Origin: Flammeovirgaceae bacterium UBA4465
GTDB lineage: Bacteria; Bacteroidota; Bacteroidia; Cytophagales; Cyclobacteriaceae
Assembly: GCA_905182375.1 (NCBI GenBank)
Contig: CAJJBF010000010.1
Coordinates: 1 to 64,000 of the forward strand
Direction: 5' to 3'
Length of the DNA stretch: 64,000 nucleotides
Shown: positions 1-8,960 of the stretch, one piece after another
How positions within the stretch are numbered: position 1 is the stretch's first letter
How the letters are laid out: every line of letters starts with the position of its first letter
Position numbers and translations under genes: made by a program
Notes under the pieces: generated by a model
Seen by the model: the letters and a program-made list of their open reading frames with translations, nothing else
Database searches by the model: none
Told to the model about the DNA's origin: nothing

Positions 1-74
1 GGGACTTGAACCCATACGATCTTGCGATCACAGGATTTTAAGTCCTGCGTGTCTACCAATTCCACCACCCGGGC
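1..74 (-). tRNA. tRNA-Leu (UAA), 3' end cut by window edge
   Basis: The reverse strand starts GCCCGGGTGG at position 74. It continues with a D-arm (GGAATTGGTAGACAC), an anticodon stem-loop reading GGACTTAAAATCC (anticodon UAA) and a type II variable arm. The T-arm GGGTTCAAGTCCC ends at base 1. The 3' acceptor strand lies outside the window, so the gene is partial here. The long variable arm and the anticodon identify it as leucine. Confidence 0.93.
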
Positions 75-106
75 AGATACATTAAGTTGAAGCATACACT
101 TCAATA

Positions 107-130
107 ACAAAAAGCCGCTGGTGGCGGCTC
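107..130 (-). terminator. Rho-independent terminator between two tRNAs
   Basis: A perfect 6-bp GC-rich stem (agccgc at 113-118, gcggct at 124-129) surrounds a 5-base loop. On the minus strand it is followed by a run of T (complement of 109-113). It lies just downstream of tRNA-Gly and upstream of tRNA-Leu, so it probably ends the Gly transcript. This would mean tRNA-Leu has its own promoter, or that termination is partial. Confidence 0.65.
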
Positions 131-138
131 TTTTGTTG

Positions 139-211
139 AGCGGGAGACGAGATTCGAACTCGCGACCCCAACCTTGGCAAGGTTGTGCTCTACCAGCTGA
201 GCTACTCTCGC
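139..211 (-). tRNA. tRNA-Gly (GCC)
   Basis: Read on the minus strand from 211, this is a complete 73-nt cloverleaf: acceptor GCGAGAG, D-arm AGCTCAGCTGGTAGAGC, anticodon loop CTTGCCAAG (GCC), T-arm GCGAGTTCGAATCTCGT, 3' acceptor CTCCCGC and discriminator T. The fourth acceptor pair is an A-C mismatch (GCGAGAG against CTCCCGC). CCA is not encoded. Confidence 0.95.
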
Positions 212-315
212 TTATCTTTTAATTGCTAAAAGAGTTGCAAATTTACCTTAACATTACAATTTTACAAGTAGCAAATGTAATTTTATTGACAGAAACCTTA
301 AACTCTTGACTCAAC

Positions 316-1186
316 ATGCTCAATTACAGTAAAACCGCCGTTTTCCTACTGATCCTTTTAGCGATAAGTTGTACTCCTAAAAAAAAGGAAGCCAAAATTG
401 AAAAAAATAAGTCCTTGTTTGAGAAAGGGCTTGTAGTGGCCACTATAAAAGGAAAAAAAATTGAGGAAGCCAGCGGTTTAGTCACCTCTGCCATAAACCC
501 AGGGATGTTTTGGACCCACAACGACAGCGGTGCAGATGCCGAGCTGTTCCTCATTGATCAAGAGGGAAACATTCATTTAAAAGTTTTCCTAGCAGGGGCC
601 CAATCCATCGATTGGGAAGACATCGCAAGGCATGGCACTGACTTATACATTGCAGATATGGGTGATAATGATGCCAAAAGAGAGCATCATCACGATTTAT
701 AAGATCAAAGAACCCCAATGGGATTCCCTACAAGCGCAGCTTACCCTTGATTCCTTTGAACAAATGTCTCTTCAGTATGCTGAAGGGCCTAGAGATGCCG
801 AATCTTTGCTCTTTGACCACCGTACCCAGGAGCTGATCATCGTCACCAAAAGAGAGAAAAATTGTCACGTATATGCTTTTCCCTTTGAGCCGAATATAGA
901 CCCCATCTCCATCACTTCGAAAGGCACATTACCGGCTACCCTTTTTACCGCCGGAGATATTCACCCCTCCACAGGAGAAATATTATTAAAAAACTACAAG
1001 AAGATTTATTACTGGGGGGCTTCTGAAAAACCCGCGGTGCTACGCATCGCCGAGGGTCCTGATTATACCCTCCCTTATAAGGAAGAACCCCAAGGCGAAG
1101 CCATTGCTTGGACGGATGAAGGTTTTGTAACGCTCAGTGAAAGAAACGACAAAAAGCAGAAGTTTTATTTCTATGAGCGTAAATGA
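316..1186 (+). CDS. Lipoprotein, beta-propeller-like, one frameshift
   Basis: A signal peptide ends in a lipobox (LLAISC, Cys19), so the product should be a surface or periplasmic lipoprotein. Frame 1 runs to 702; the remainder continues in another frame to 1186. Dropping one A from the AAAA run at 675-678 joins them smoothly (…NDAKESIITIYKI…) into a protein of about 289 aa. The sequence has repeated blade-like strands and the phrases SGLVTS, WTHNDSG, DWEDIA, ITIYKI and GEAIAW, reminiscent of phytase- or SdiA-type propellers, but I do not recognise a specific family. It converges on mutS with almost no gap. The frameshift may be a sequencing error or a real lesion. Confidence 0.65.
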
Positions 1187-1187
1187 A

Positions 1188-3798
1188 TTACTTCTTCAAC
1201 AGCTTCTTCAACTCATTGAGTTTAACCAAGGCATCTACGGGTGAAATATTATTGACATCCACGTCTCGCAATTGAGACATGAGCTGCTCTATACGTGGAT
1301 CGGCTTCAAATAAATTAAGTTGAAAATTATGGGTGGGCAGGTTGGCCAAAATTTCAGATTCGGCCACGCCTCCTTTTTCTTTTTCCAGCAATTTCAGAAT
1401 TTCATTGGAACGCAAGATGACCTGATTGGGCATCCCAGCCATCTGCGCCACATGGATGCCAAAGCTGTGCTCGGTGCCTCCTGAAACTAACTTTCGTAAG
1501 AAAATAACTTGATCTTTGAGCTCCTTGACCGCTATATGAAAATTTTGAACCCGAGTTAAGTCTCCCGCCAATTGATTGAGCTCATGATAGTGGGTCGCAA
1601 AAAGTGTTTTGGGCTTGGCTTTTTGATGATTGTGCAAATATTCAACTATGGACCATGCGATAGAAATGCCATCATACGTACTGGTCCCCCTTCCAATTTC
1701 ATCCATGATGACCAAGGATTGATCACTCAAATTATTCAAAATACTGGCGGTTTCTGTCATTTCTACCATGAAGGTGGACTCTCCTCTGGACAAGTTGTCT
1801 GAAGCGCCCACCCGCGTAAATATTTTGTCGGTGATCCCTATTTTGGCATAGCCTGCAGGCACAAAGCTCCCTATCTGTGCCATAATCACGATCAATGCCG
1901 TTTGACGCAGTAGGGCTGATTTTCCTGACATATTGGGGCCCGTGATCACTAAGATCTGTTGAGATTCGTTGTCCAGATATACATCATTGGGGATATAAGA
2001 CTCCCCCGGTGCCATGAGCCGCTCTATGACGGGATGGCGACCGGCCTTGATGTCAATGACCGAGGCCTCAGAAAGCGAAGGACATACATATTGATGCGCT
2101 TTGGCAATGGCCGCAAAATTACTGAGGCAATCCAAGGTGGCGATCAGCCGGGCATCTTCTTGAATGGGAGCCATATGTCCCTTGGCATAAACCACCAGCT
2201 CTTGGTACAATCTGCTTTCTATGACGCCCAATTGGCTTTCAGCCTGTAATATTTTCTCCTCGTAAACCTTAAGCTCCTCGGTAATGTATCTTTCTGCATT
2301 GACCAACGTTTGCTTTCTGATCCAACCGGTAGGCACTTTGTCTTTGTGGGTATTGGATACCTCCAGATAATAGCCAAAAACTTTGTTATAGGCTATTTTA
2401 AGAGAAGTGATACCCGTACTTTCAGCTTCCCTTTTTTGGATTCCCAGCAAATAATCTTTCCCTGAGAAAGCCAAACTTCGGTATTCATCCAAATCGGCAT
2501 CAACCCCCTCTCGAATCACATTTCCTTGATGTAACAACATGGGGGGCGCATCGGTCAAGGATTGGGTCACATGATGCATAAAATCCTCATGGTCATTCAA
2601 TGACTTGGCCAATTGTTGCAAGCATTTCTCGGGACTGTCCGCCAGCAATGTCTTGATCGGGCCGATCGGTTCCAAACTGTTTTTAAGTTGATGAAGCTCT
2701 CGGGGGTTGATCCTGCCCGTGGCCACTTTGGAGACCAAACGCTCCAAATCTCCCATTTTTTTCAATGATGCAATGATTGATTCAAGCCGCGTGGGATCTT
2801 CGAACAAAGCCGCTACCCGGTTCAAACGTGCCGTAATCGCTTTTTTTTCTTTGAGGGGCAATACCACCCATTTTCTCAGCATCCGGCTGCCCATCGGGGT
2901 CACCACATGATTGAGCACATCGATCAAGGGAATGCCATCCGGCTGATTGGGGGAGAGTAACTCCAAGTTTCTTACAGAAAAACGATCGAGCCACATGTAT
3001 CGCTCTTCCTCAAGCCGGGTAATACTAGAAATATGGGCCAACTCCTTGTGCTCGGTCTCTTCTAAATAATAGAGGATGGCCCCGGCCGCGACAATGGCTT
3101 GGGCCATCTCATGGATACCAAATCCTTTTAGCGTTTGGGTCCCAAACTGCTGGAGCAGTTTTTGATGGGCAAAATCATATTTATAAATCCAATCTTCGAT
3201 GATGAATGAAGGATACTGATCCTCAAAAAGCGCTTGATAGCGATCTTTAGCCGCTTTACTATAAATGACTTCTGCCGGTTGGAATCCCTGCAATAACTTG
3301 GCCGTATAGGCATCATCCCCCTCGGTGGTAAAAAACTCCCCTGTGGAGAGGTCCAAAAAAGCCATCCCATTCTGCTCCTTTTGAAAATCAATCGAGGCCA
3401 GATAATTATTTTTTCCTGTCGAGAGGACTTGATCATTTAAGGACAAACCCGGAGTGACCAATTCGGTTACCCCTCTTTTGACGATCCCTTTGACGCCCTT
3501 GGGATCTTCTAGCTGGTCACAAATCGCCACCCGTTGCCCAGACCGCACCAATTTGGAAAGATAATTGTCCAAAGAATGATGGGGAAAGCCTGCCAATTCT
3601 ATGTGGGAAGCGGATCCATTGGCTCTTTTGGTCAACACAATGTCAAGAATTTTAGAGGCTTTGATGGCGTCCTCACCAAAAGTTTCATAAAAATCCCCTA
3701 CCCTAAAAAGCAATAAGAGCGCCCGGATATTTCCTCTTGATGGCATTGTATTGCTTCATCAAGGGAGTTTCTTTTGGCGCTTGGGTGGTTTTTGGCAT
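1188..3798 (-). CDS. mutS: DNA mismatch repair protein MutS, frameshift near N-terminus
   Basis: MutS recognises base mismatches and small loops and starts repair. The mismatch-contacting motif GDFYETF lies around residue 36, the Walker A motif GPNMSGKS around 621 and the Walker B region VIMDEIGRGTSTYDG around 700; the length (about 870 aa) is normal. The long open frame begins only at an ATG at 3746 with a nonsense leader (MPSRGN). The genuine N-terminus starts at 3798 in another frame (MPKTTQAPKETPLMKQYNAI…YPGA) and hits a stop around 3712. Removing one base around 3712-3720 gives YPGALLLFRVGDFYE, as expected for the family. If the shift is real the cell would lack a normal MutS; a consensus error is at least as likely. 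Confidence 0.93.
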
Positions 3799-3932
3799 GG
3801 GTTTACTAAGCTTAGAGCAATAATAATAAATGCAGAGGTGGAAAGCAGAAAAGCCGTGTTGATAATTTAAGATTTAAAAAAGTTCGACCAGAAGCTACTT
3901 GTAAAGCACTCGGAACCCTCCGATATTTGCAG

Positions 3933-4472
3933 ATGCGGAAACTTAAAAACGAAGAACTCCAGCGTATGGATCCCGAAGCTTTCAAGGTCTCAAAGAAAAT
4001 GCCTTGGGTTATTGTTTTGGACAACATCAGGAGTATGCACAACGTCGGGGCGACCTTTCGTACCGCAGATGCCTTCAGAGTTGAAAAAATCATCTTGACC
4101 GGCATTACCGCCCAACCGCCGCATCGAGAAATTCAAAAATCCGCTTTGGGTGCTACTGAATCTGTGACCTGGGAGTATCTCTCAGAACCCATGCTGGCCC
4201 TACAAAAATTACGGTCCGAAGGCTATCAAATTATTTGTGTTGAGCAAACCGATCAGAGTCTGGCTCTGGACACCTTCCAGCCTGATTCAGATAAAAAATA
4301 TGGCTTTTTCTTTGGTAACGAAGTGTTTGGAGTCACCGATGAGGTGGTTACTGATGCAGATGCTTGTCTAGAAATTCCCCAATTTGGAACCAAGCATTCC
4401 CTCAATATTTCGGTCAGCGTCGGGGTGGTCATTTGGGATATGTTCCAAAAAATAGGCCGCCCGTTACTATAA
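3933..4472 (+). CDS. SpoU/TrmH-family RNA 2'-O-methyltransferase
   Basis: This is a SPOUT methyltransferase of 179 aa, predicted to 2'-O-methylate tRNA or rRNA with S-adenosylmethionine. The three knot motifs are visible: DNIRSMHNVGATFRTADAF, FFFGNEVFGV and IPQFGTKHSLNISVSVGVV. The product starts MRKLKNEEL, as in related Bacteroidota proteins, so I place the start at ATG 3933 rather than the TTG six bases upstream. It is transcribed divergently from mutS and convergently with ferritin. The substrate cannot be read from the sequence. Confidence 0.88.
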   Translation: MRKLKNEELQRMDPEAFKVSKKMPWVIVLDNIRSMHNVGATFRTADAFRVEKIILTGITAQPPHREIQKSALGATESVTWEYLSEPMLALQKLRSEGYQIICVEQTDQSLALDTFQPDSDKKYGFFFGNEVFGVTDEVVTDADACLEIPQFGTKHSLNISVSVGVVIWDMFQKIGRPLL

Positions 4473-4517
4473 ATCAATACATTCCCTCATGAGCGGTTCT
4501 GGTTAGCGCAAAAAAAA

Positions 4518-4550
4518 ACGCAAGAATGAGATTCCTGCGTTTTTTTTATA
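4518..4550. terminator. Bidirectional terminator between methyltransferase and ferritin
   Basis: An inverted repeat (acgcaagaat, loop gag, attcctgcgt; one mismatched pair) is preceded by eight A and followed by eight T. It can therefore end transcripts from both sides. It sits exactly between the two convergent genes. Confidence 0.8.
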
Positions 4551-4561
4551 ATGATGTCGAC

Positions 4562-5092
4562 TTAATTTGCCCCATCATAAGAAACACTTAATATTTTTTC
4601 TTCGATCATGCCCAGTGCGATTTTATCTTCACCTAACACATCAAATAATTCCAATGCCCTTCTGGCTATGTATTCCTCCTCAATTTGTTCTTGAACAAAC
4701 CACTTCATGAATTCCTCTGTAGCGATATCAGTGTGTTTTCTACACACACCCACGATATCATGAATGGCGTCGGTTACGCTAATTTCTATGTCCAAAGCCG
4801 TCTCAAAGACATCTCTTAGATTTTCAAAATCATGCTGACAATCTCCAATTGCGGGAGAAATGGCTTGAGCCTCCATGTCTGTCAAATAATGAAAAAATTT
4901 AAGTTGATGCTTCCGCTCCTCTTCTGATTGCTTGAAGAAAAAATCCGCACAATTGTCATAGCCTTGTAGATCACACCAACCCGCCATCGCTAGATAGGCC
5001 GATGACGAATGTGCCTCCATCTTTATTTGTTTGTTAATGACATCGACGATCTCTAATTTGAGTACTTGATGTCTTCTTAGAATGTCCTTCAT
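4562..5092 (-). CDS. ftnA: Ferritin (iron storage)
   Basis: This is a non-haem ferritin of 176 aa that oxidises Fe(II) and stores it as a mineral in a 24-subunit cytosolic shell. Ferroxidase-type ligands are visible: Glu26 in KMEAHSS and the EExxH segment EEERKH (Glu59, His62), with further acidic residues in QEQIEEEY. Length and helical pattern match the FtnA type. It is the last gene of a minus-strand run that also carries feoA and feoB, linking storage to ferrous uptake. No iron-regulator operator could be identified by eye in the 90-bp upstream gap. Confidence 0.92.
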   Translation of the reverse strand: MKDILRRHQVLKLEIVDVINKQIKMEAHSSSAYLAMAGWCDLQGYDNCADFFFKQSEEERKHQLKFFHYLTDMEAQAISPAIGDCQHDFENLRDVFETALDIEISVTDAIHDIVGVCRKHTDIATEEFMKWFVQEQIEEEYIARRALELFDVLGEDKIALGMIEEKILSVSYDGAN

Positions 5093-5184
5093 ATCAAAAT
5101 AATTAAATTTTACTTATACAAAGTAAGCAATAAAACTGCGATCCAAAGAATTTGAAAGATATTTATAATGAGTCTAAATACCGA

Positions 5185-5532
5185 TTATGAGAATTTTCGG
5201 TGAATGGATTTATGGATCAAGCTATTAAGCTCGAGCATGGTGAAAGTGCCAGATAGCACTTCTCTCAATTCCAAAATTTCATAAATTGAAAGCACTAAGA
5301 TCGGATGCTGATGAGATAGGTACAAGATCTCAATATCAGGTCCTTGACTGGAAACCAATGCGGTGAGGTCTATGTTTTCGATTTTGCGTTTCAATCCAAT
5401 CAGCTCACATAATTTAAGCTCCATCGGCTTCTCCAAAAAGTGAAGGAAAAATTTCTCAGAACGGTCACATTGAGAAACCGAAGTGGCTAGCGTTTCAAAT
5501 ACAATCGCTGAAGACATTACTTTCGAGGACAT
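5185..5532 (-). CDS. Unknown 115-aa protein in the iron island
   Basis: I do not recognise the family. The protein is cytosolic in character, with no signal peptide or membrane segment. An amphipathic N-terminal half is followed by a strand-helix region (DIEILYLSHQHPILVLS, then YEILELREVLSG). The start ATG at 5532 overlaps the end of the Cys-rich 50-aa gene by about 16 bases, so the two are probably translationally coupled. It lies between feoB and ferritin on the same strand. A role tied to iron is only a guess from position. Confidence 0.6.
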   Translation of the reverse strand: MSSKVMSSAIVFETLATSVSQCDRSEKFFLHFLEKPMELKLCELIGLKRKIENIDLTALVSSQGPDIEILYLSHQHPILVLSIYEILELREVLSGTFTMLELNSLIHKSIHRKFS

Positions 5533-5669
5533 TTTTTGCAGTTTTTACCTTTTCTCTTATATTTTTCACAACATTTTTTAAATACACAACCCAAGTCGTG
5601 CGCACTCTTTTTATCCTCAAGCGGATTAAAGGTAACGTCAAAAGAATCGGAAGGGGAATTAAAGTGCAT
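5517..5669 (-). CDS. Cys-rich 50-aa protein
   Basis: This small gene starts at ATG 5669 and stops at 5517, overlapping the start of the next gene. The product has five cysteines in the basic C-terminal half (Cys28, Cys33, Cys34, Cys44, Cys47), arranged C-x4-CC-x9-CxxC in a Lys/Arg-rich context (KKCCEKYKRKGKNCKKCP). There is no membrane segment. Such a pattern suggests metal binding; its place between feoB and ferritin suggests iron or zinc, which is inference. The overlap with the downstream gene and the clean reading frame support it being real. Confidence 0.6.
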   Translation of the reverse strand: MHFNSPSDSFDVTFNPLEDKKSAHDLGCVFKKCCEKYKRKGKNCKKCPRK

Positions 5670-5779
5670 GGTTTGTTATGATTAAAACAGATAACAAAAA
5701 TACCCCTGATCCTACTGCCATAGCATCCCTACTGATAGGCAATTCCCTCCTCACTAGTTGTAGCCAATGATCACTAGAA

Positions 5780-5923
5780 CTAGGGATGCCCAACGGTTTT
5801 TCTTGAGGGCCCACATTCCGCACAGCCTTCTTTGTGATTTGCCCCCCTTTTAAGGATGAATTTATGGGTCAAATAAAGGATTGAGGAGATCAGTAGCAGG
5901 AAAATGATAAATGTTTGTACCAT
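5780..5923 (-). CDS. FeoB-associated Cys-rich membrane protein (47 aa)
   Basis: The ATG overlaps the feoB stop codon (TGATG), so translation is coupled to FeoB. The product has one N-terminal membrane helix (TFIIFLLLISSILYL), a basic stretch (KFILKRG) and a CxxC pair (GCAECGP). This is the layout of the FeoB-associated Cys-rich membrane protein family, which occupies the FeoC position in many bacteria and is presumed to assist ferrous iron uptake. It is below the length cut-off of most gene callers. Confidence 0.78.
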   Translation of the reverse strand: MVQTFIIFLLLISSILYLTHKFILKRGANHKEGCAECGPSRKTVGHP

Positions 5924-7872
5924 CAATTCAATAGATTAAAGGCGATCAGCGCACTAATATAGGCAAGGGCCGTCATATAGACCAATTGGATGAGGGGCCA
6001 TTTCCAACTTTTGGTTTCTCGGCGCACCACAGCCAAGGTACTCATGCATTGCATGGCGAAAGCGTAAAACAACATCAAAGAAATCCCTGAAGCCAACGTA
6101 TAGACCGGTTTTCCGAGGCCATTCCTTTGGTGGGACATGCGCTCCAGTAAGGTCTGATCGTTTTCAAAAGTTTCTCCCACACTATAAATGGTCGCCATCG
6201 AACCCACAAATACTTCTCGGGCCACAAAAGAGGTAATCAATGAAATCCCAATTTGCCAATTGTATCCCAAGGGTTTAATCGCTGGCTCAATCCATTTTCC
6301 AGCGATACCGATGTAAGAATGCTCCAAGGCGACTGATTTGACCTGTTGCTGATAATCCGCCTGCTGGGCAGATTCGGTGGGTACCGGAATCTTTGCAATG
6401 GCGGAGGCCATTTGATCCCCTGGGCCATAACTGGCCAATATCCATAAAATCACAGAGATAGCAAGGATCACTTTCCCCGCCTCCCAAACAAATATTTTGC
6501 ATTTTTCGAGCATGGTGATGCCCAAATTCGACCAACGCGGGGTTTTATAATCGGGCAATTCCATGACCAAAAAGCTTTTTTCTTTAGTTTTCAAGATCCA
6601 CTTAAAGAGGAGGGCCGAAAACAGGGCTGCCACAAAACCTACGAGGTATAAGGCCATCAAGACCATACCCTTCAAATTAAAAATACCCCAAGAAACATCG
6701 GGTACTACCAAAGCGATCAACAAGGTATACACCGGGAGTCGCGCCGAACAACTCATCAAGGGCACCACCATGATGGTAATGAGGCGTTCCTTCCAATGGT
6801 CTATAGTGCGGGTGGCCATCACGGCAGGTATGGCGCACGCCACACCAGATATAAGCGGCACTATGCTGCGCCCGTTTAAGCCAAAAGGTCGCATCAATCG
6901 ATCGGTAATGAAGACCACGCGCGCCATGTAGCCGGTTTCTTCCAGAACGAAAATGAAGCCAAAGAGCAGCGCAATCTGCGGAATAAAGATCATGACCCCG
7001 CCCAATCCAGGGATGAGGCCCTGCGAAATCAAATCGGTCAAGGGGCCGTTAGGTAAGGTCGCCTGGGTCCATTGACTCAGGGTCAAAAAAACCGTATCAA
7101 TTAAATTCATGGGCACCTCAGACCAGGCAAAAATGGTTTGAAAGATGAGGGCCAAAAGAGAGAGAAAAATGAGGTAGCCCCATACGGGATGGGTAAGGAT
7201 TTGATCCCATTTTTGATGTCTTACCGAACGCTTTCGAGGTAAGGGTTGACAGAAAGACAATATTTGACGTATTCTTTTGTAGCGCGCTTCTCCCAGGGCA
7301 GCCTCCTCTTGCCTGCCTGTATTCCACTCCTCCAAATTCATAAATTCCTGCGTGTGTGGGCTGGGCATAACCTCCAACGGCACCTCTAAGAGGGCTGATT
7401 TCAAGAGGGCCAGGTCTTGGCCAGTGCGCGCATTGAAGGGGACCAAGGGTACGCCCCCCAATAACTCACTGAGCTTTTCAAGATTGACCCCTACCTGATC
7501 TTTATCCATAAGATCTATCATGTTGGCGATCAATAAAGTAGGTATTCCCAGATCCAATATCTGAGTAGCAAGAAATAAATTGCGCTCTAGATTGGTGGCA
7601 TCCATGACCACGATCACCAAATCAGGATGGTCTCGATGATCCTTTTGACGCAGCACTTGAAAAACCACCTCTTCGTCTTGAGACTTTGGATAGATGCTGT
7701 AAAGCCCTGGCAAATCCAGTAATTCCACGTCGGTGCCTTGGTAATTAAAATGACCCCATTTTTTATCTACGGTGATACCGGGGTAATTTCCCACCTTTTG
7801 ATTCAGTCCAGTGAGTAAGTTGAAGACCGAAGTCTTGCCCGCATTTGGGTTTCCGACGAGGGCCGCCTTCAT
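5923..7872 (-). CDS. feoB: Ferrous iron transporter FeoB
   Basis: FeoB moves Fe(II) across the inner membrane. The N-terminal G domain shows G1 GNPNAGKTS (residues 7-15), a G2 region in NYPGITVD, G3 DLPG and G4 NMID. The membrane part has the paired gate motifs, with cysteines in GVACAIPAVMATRT and MSCSARLPVYTLL, and ends in a helical bundle. At 649 aa it is shorter than the 770-aa enterobacterial form but normal for Bacteroidota. The start ATG overlaps the feoA stop by four bases (ATGA), and the stop overlaps the small Cys-rich membrane gene. These overlaps define a feoA-feoB-accessory operon. Confidence 0.96.
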   Translation of the reverse strand: MKAALVGNPNAGKTSVFNLLTGLNQKVGNYPGITVDKKWGHFNYQGTDVELLDLPGLYSIYPKSQDEEVVFQVLRQKDHRDHPDLVIVVMDATNLERNLFLATQILDLGIPTLLIANMIDLMDKDQVGVNLEKLSELLGGVPLVPFNARTGQDLALLKSALLEVPLEVMPSPHTQEFMNLEEWNTGRQEEAALGEARYKRIRQILSFCQPLPRKRSVRHQKWDQILTHPVWGYLIFLSLLALIFQTIFAWSEVPMNLIDTVFLTLSQWTQATLPNGPLTDLISQGLIPGLGGVMIFIPQIALLFGFIFVLEETGYMARVVFITDRLMRPFGLNGRSIVPLISGVACAIPAVMATRTIDHWKERLITIMVVPLMSCSARLPVYTLLIALVVPDVSWGIFNLKGMVLMALYLVGFVAALFSALLFKWILKTKEKSFLVMELPDYKTPRWSNLGITMLEKCKIFVWEAGKVILAISVILWILASYGPGDQMASAIAKIPVPTESAQQADYQQQVKSVALEHSYIGIAGKWIEPAIKPLGYNWQIGISLITSFVAREVFVGSMATIYSVGETFENDQTLLERMSHQRNGLGKPVYTLASGISLMLFYAFAMQCMSTLAVVRRETKSWKWPLIQLVYMTALAYISALIAFNLLN

Positions 7873-8087
7873 TCGATGGAAATTAATGCGGCCTCTTCTC
7901 GCCTTAAGGACAACGTGTAACCTTGTACGTCAATGGCAATGGGGTCACCAAAGGGAGCCTTGAAAAGTAACCTGATTTCTTTTCCGGGAAATAAACCCAT
8001 ATCAATCAACTTGGTCGTTAATGGGCCTTTTTTTATCTGCCTGACAATATAAGATTTTGAAGAATTTGATACTTGGTCTAAGGTCAT
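7869..8087 (-). CDS. feoA: FeoA, SH3-like partner of FeoB
   Basis: FeoA is a small cytosolic SH3-like protein needed for FeoB function. The fold signature is visible in LTTKLIDMGLFPGKEI followed by GDPIAIDVQGYTLSLRREEA. I place the start at ATG 8087 (MTLDQVSNSS, 72 aa), which matches the family length; an upstream in-frame start at 8132 would add 15 residues of unlikely composition. It overlaps feoB by four bases. Confidence 0.9.
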   Translation of the reverse strand: MTLDQVSNSSKSYIVRQIKKGPLTTKLIDMGLFPGKEIRLLFKAPFGDPIAIDVQGYTLSLRREEAALISIE

Positions 8088-8164
8088 TGGTTTCACAAGT
8101 TTATGACACCAAAAATAAGCGCTTTTCTGCAATCTGCTGAAAGGCTATCGAAATTATCGTTCCC

Positions 8165-8803
8165 TTAAACTTGAACCAGTTTAGATTCAATGGCATAAAC
8201 AATGAGTTGTGCCGGGGACTTGAGTTTTAATTTTTTCAGAATATTCTTGCGATGGGAGTTGATGGTATGGATGCTTACAAACAGTTTTTCGGCTATATCT
8301 GCCGTTCTAAAGCCCTTTGCAATCAATTCAAGTACCTCAAATTCGCGTTTAGATAAATCCGTGGGTTCGCAATTTTGTCCTGCCTCCTCATGGGGGGCCA
8401 TGACAATTTCTAAAATACTGTTACAAAAAAATCGGTTCGACTTGGCCACCGATTCAATGGCATGGATGATTTCTGTTTGACTGCATCGTTTGGTCACAAT
8501 GCCTTTGACACCTAGGCTCAATAAGTTTTGTATGTGGCCTTTTTCAACTTCATTGGTAACTACCAAAATATTGCTCGCCTGTAACTTGATGAATTCGGTG
8601 AGGGTCGCATTCATATCCGATTGACGCTCTGGATAATCCAGAATCAAAACATCTGGCTGTGCTTGGGTGACTTGCTCCATCCATTGCTCTCGATTTTCGA
8701 GAACCCCTATCAAATCGAAATGCTGGGTACCTTCCATCAGCTTGATAAGACCTTCTCTCGTCAAAAATTGAAAATCCGAAATGAGTACCTTAATCGATTT
8801 CAT
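8165..8803 (-). CDS. LuxR/NarL-family response regulator
   Basis: The protein is 212 aa, with an N-terminal receiver domain (KVLISDF at the start, LILDYPE holding the probable phospho-acceptor Asp, then LVVTNE and GIVTKRCS). A C-terminal LuxR-type helix-turn-helix follows (LSKREFEVLELIAKGFRTADIA…VSIHTINSHRKNILKKL). No sensor kinase is nearby, so it is an orphan regulator. It lies 77 bp upstream of feoA on the same strand and might regulate or be co-transcribed with the iron genes, but that is not shown by the sequence. Confidence 0.88.
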   Translation of the reverse strand: MKSIKVLISDFQFLTREGLIKLMEGTQHFDLIGVLENREQWMEQVTQAQPDVLILDYPERQSDMNATLTEFIKLQASNILVVTNEVEKGHIQNLLSLGVKGIVTKRCSQTEIIHAIESVAKSNRFFCNSILEIVMAPHEEAGQNCEPTDLSKREFEVLELIAKGFRTADIAEKLFVSIHTINSHRKNILKKLKLKSPAQLIVYAIESKLVQV

Positions 8804-8928
8804 TTATTTAGAATCATTCTAAACAGCAAACCTACTACTAAAACCTCAATGAAACAAAATCCACGGGATCTCCCCTTTTTTTTAACCGCTTCCTTTTGAA
8901 TTATTATTATCGTATCCAACTTAATCTC

Positions 8929-8936
8929 TATTTTTG
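8929..8936 (+). promoter_or_regulatory. Putative -7 box (TATTTTTG) upstream of fumC
   Basis: The sequence matches the Bacteroidota -7 consensus TAnnTTTG and lies 24 bases before the fumC start. I find no TTTG at the usual -33 spacing (the nearest is about 30 bases upstream), so only half of the promoter signature is present. Confidence 0.3.
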
Positions 8937-8960
8937 TCCTTCAATTAAACCAACGTACAT

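Noticed and set aside
3700-3746. ATG at 3746 as the real mutS start
   Set aside because: The leader it gives (MPSRGNIRA) is unlike MutS, whereas the upstream alternative frame starting at 3798 gives a normal MutS N-terminus.
3812-4105. 97-aa reading frame opposite the start of the SpoU methyltransferase
   Set aside because: It is antisense to a clear methyltransferase and shows no motif or plausible composition.
5670-5779. Extra gene between the two small Cys-rich genes
   Set aside because: No start-stop frame of plausible composition is present in this gap of about 110 bases; it may hold a promoter, but I cannot identify one.
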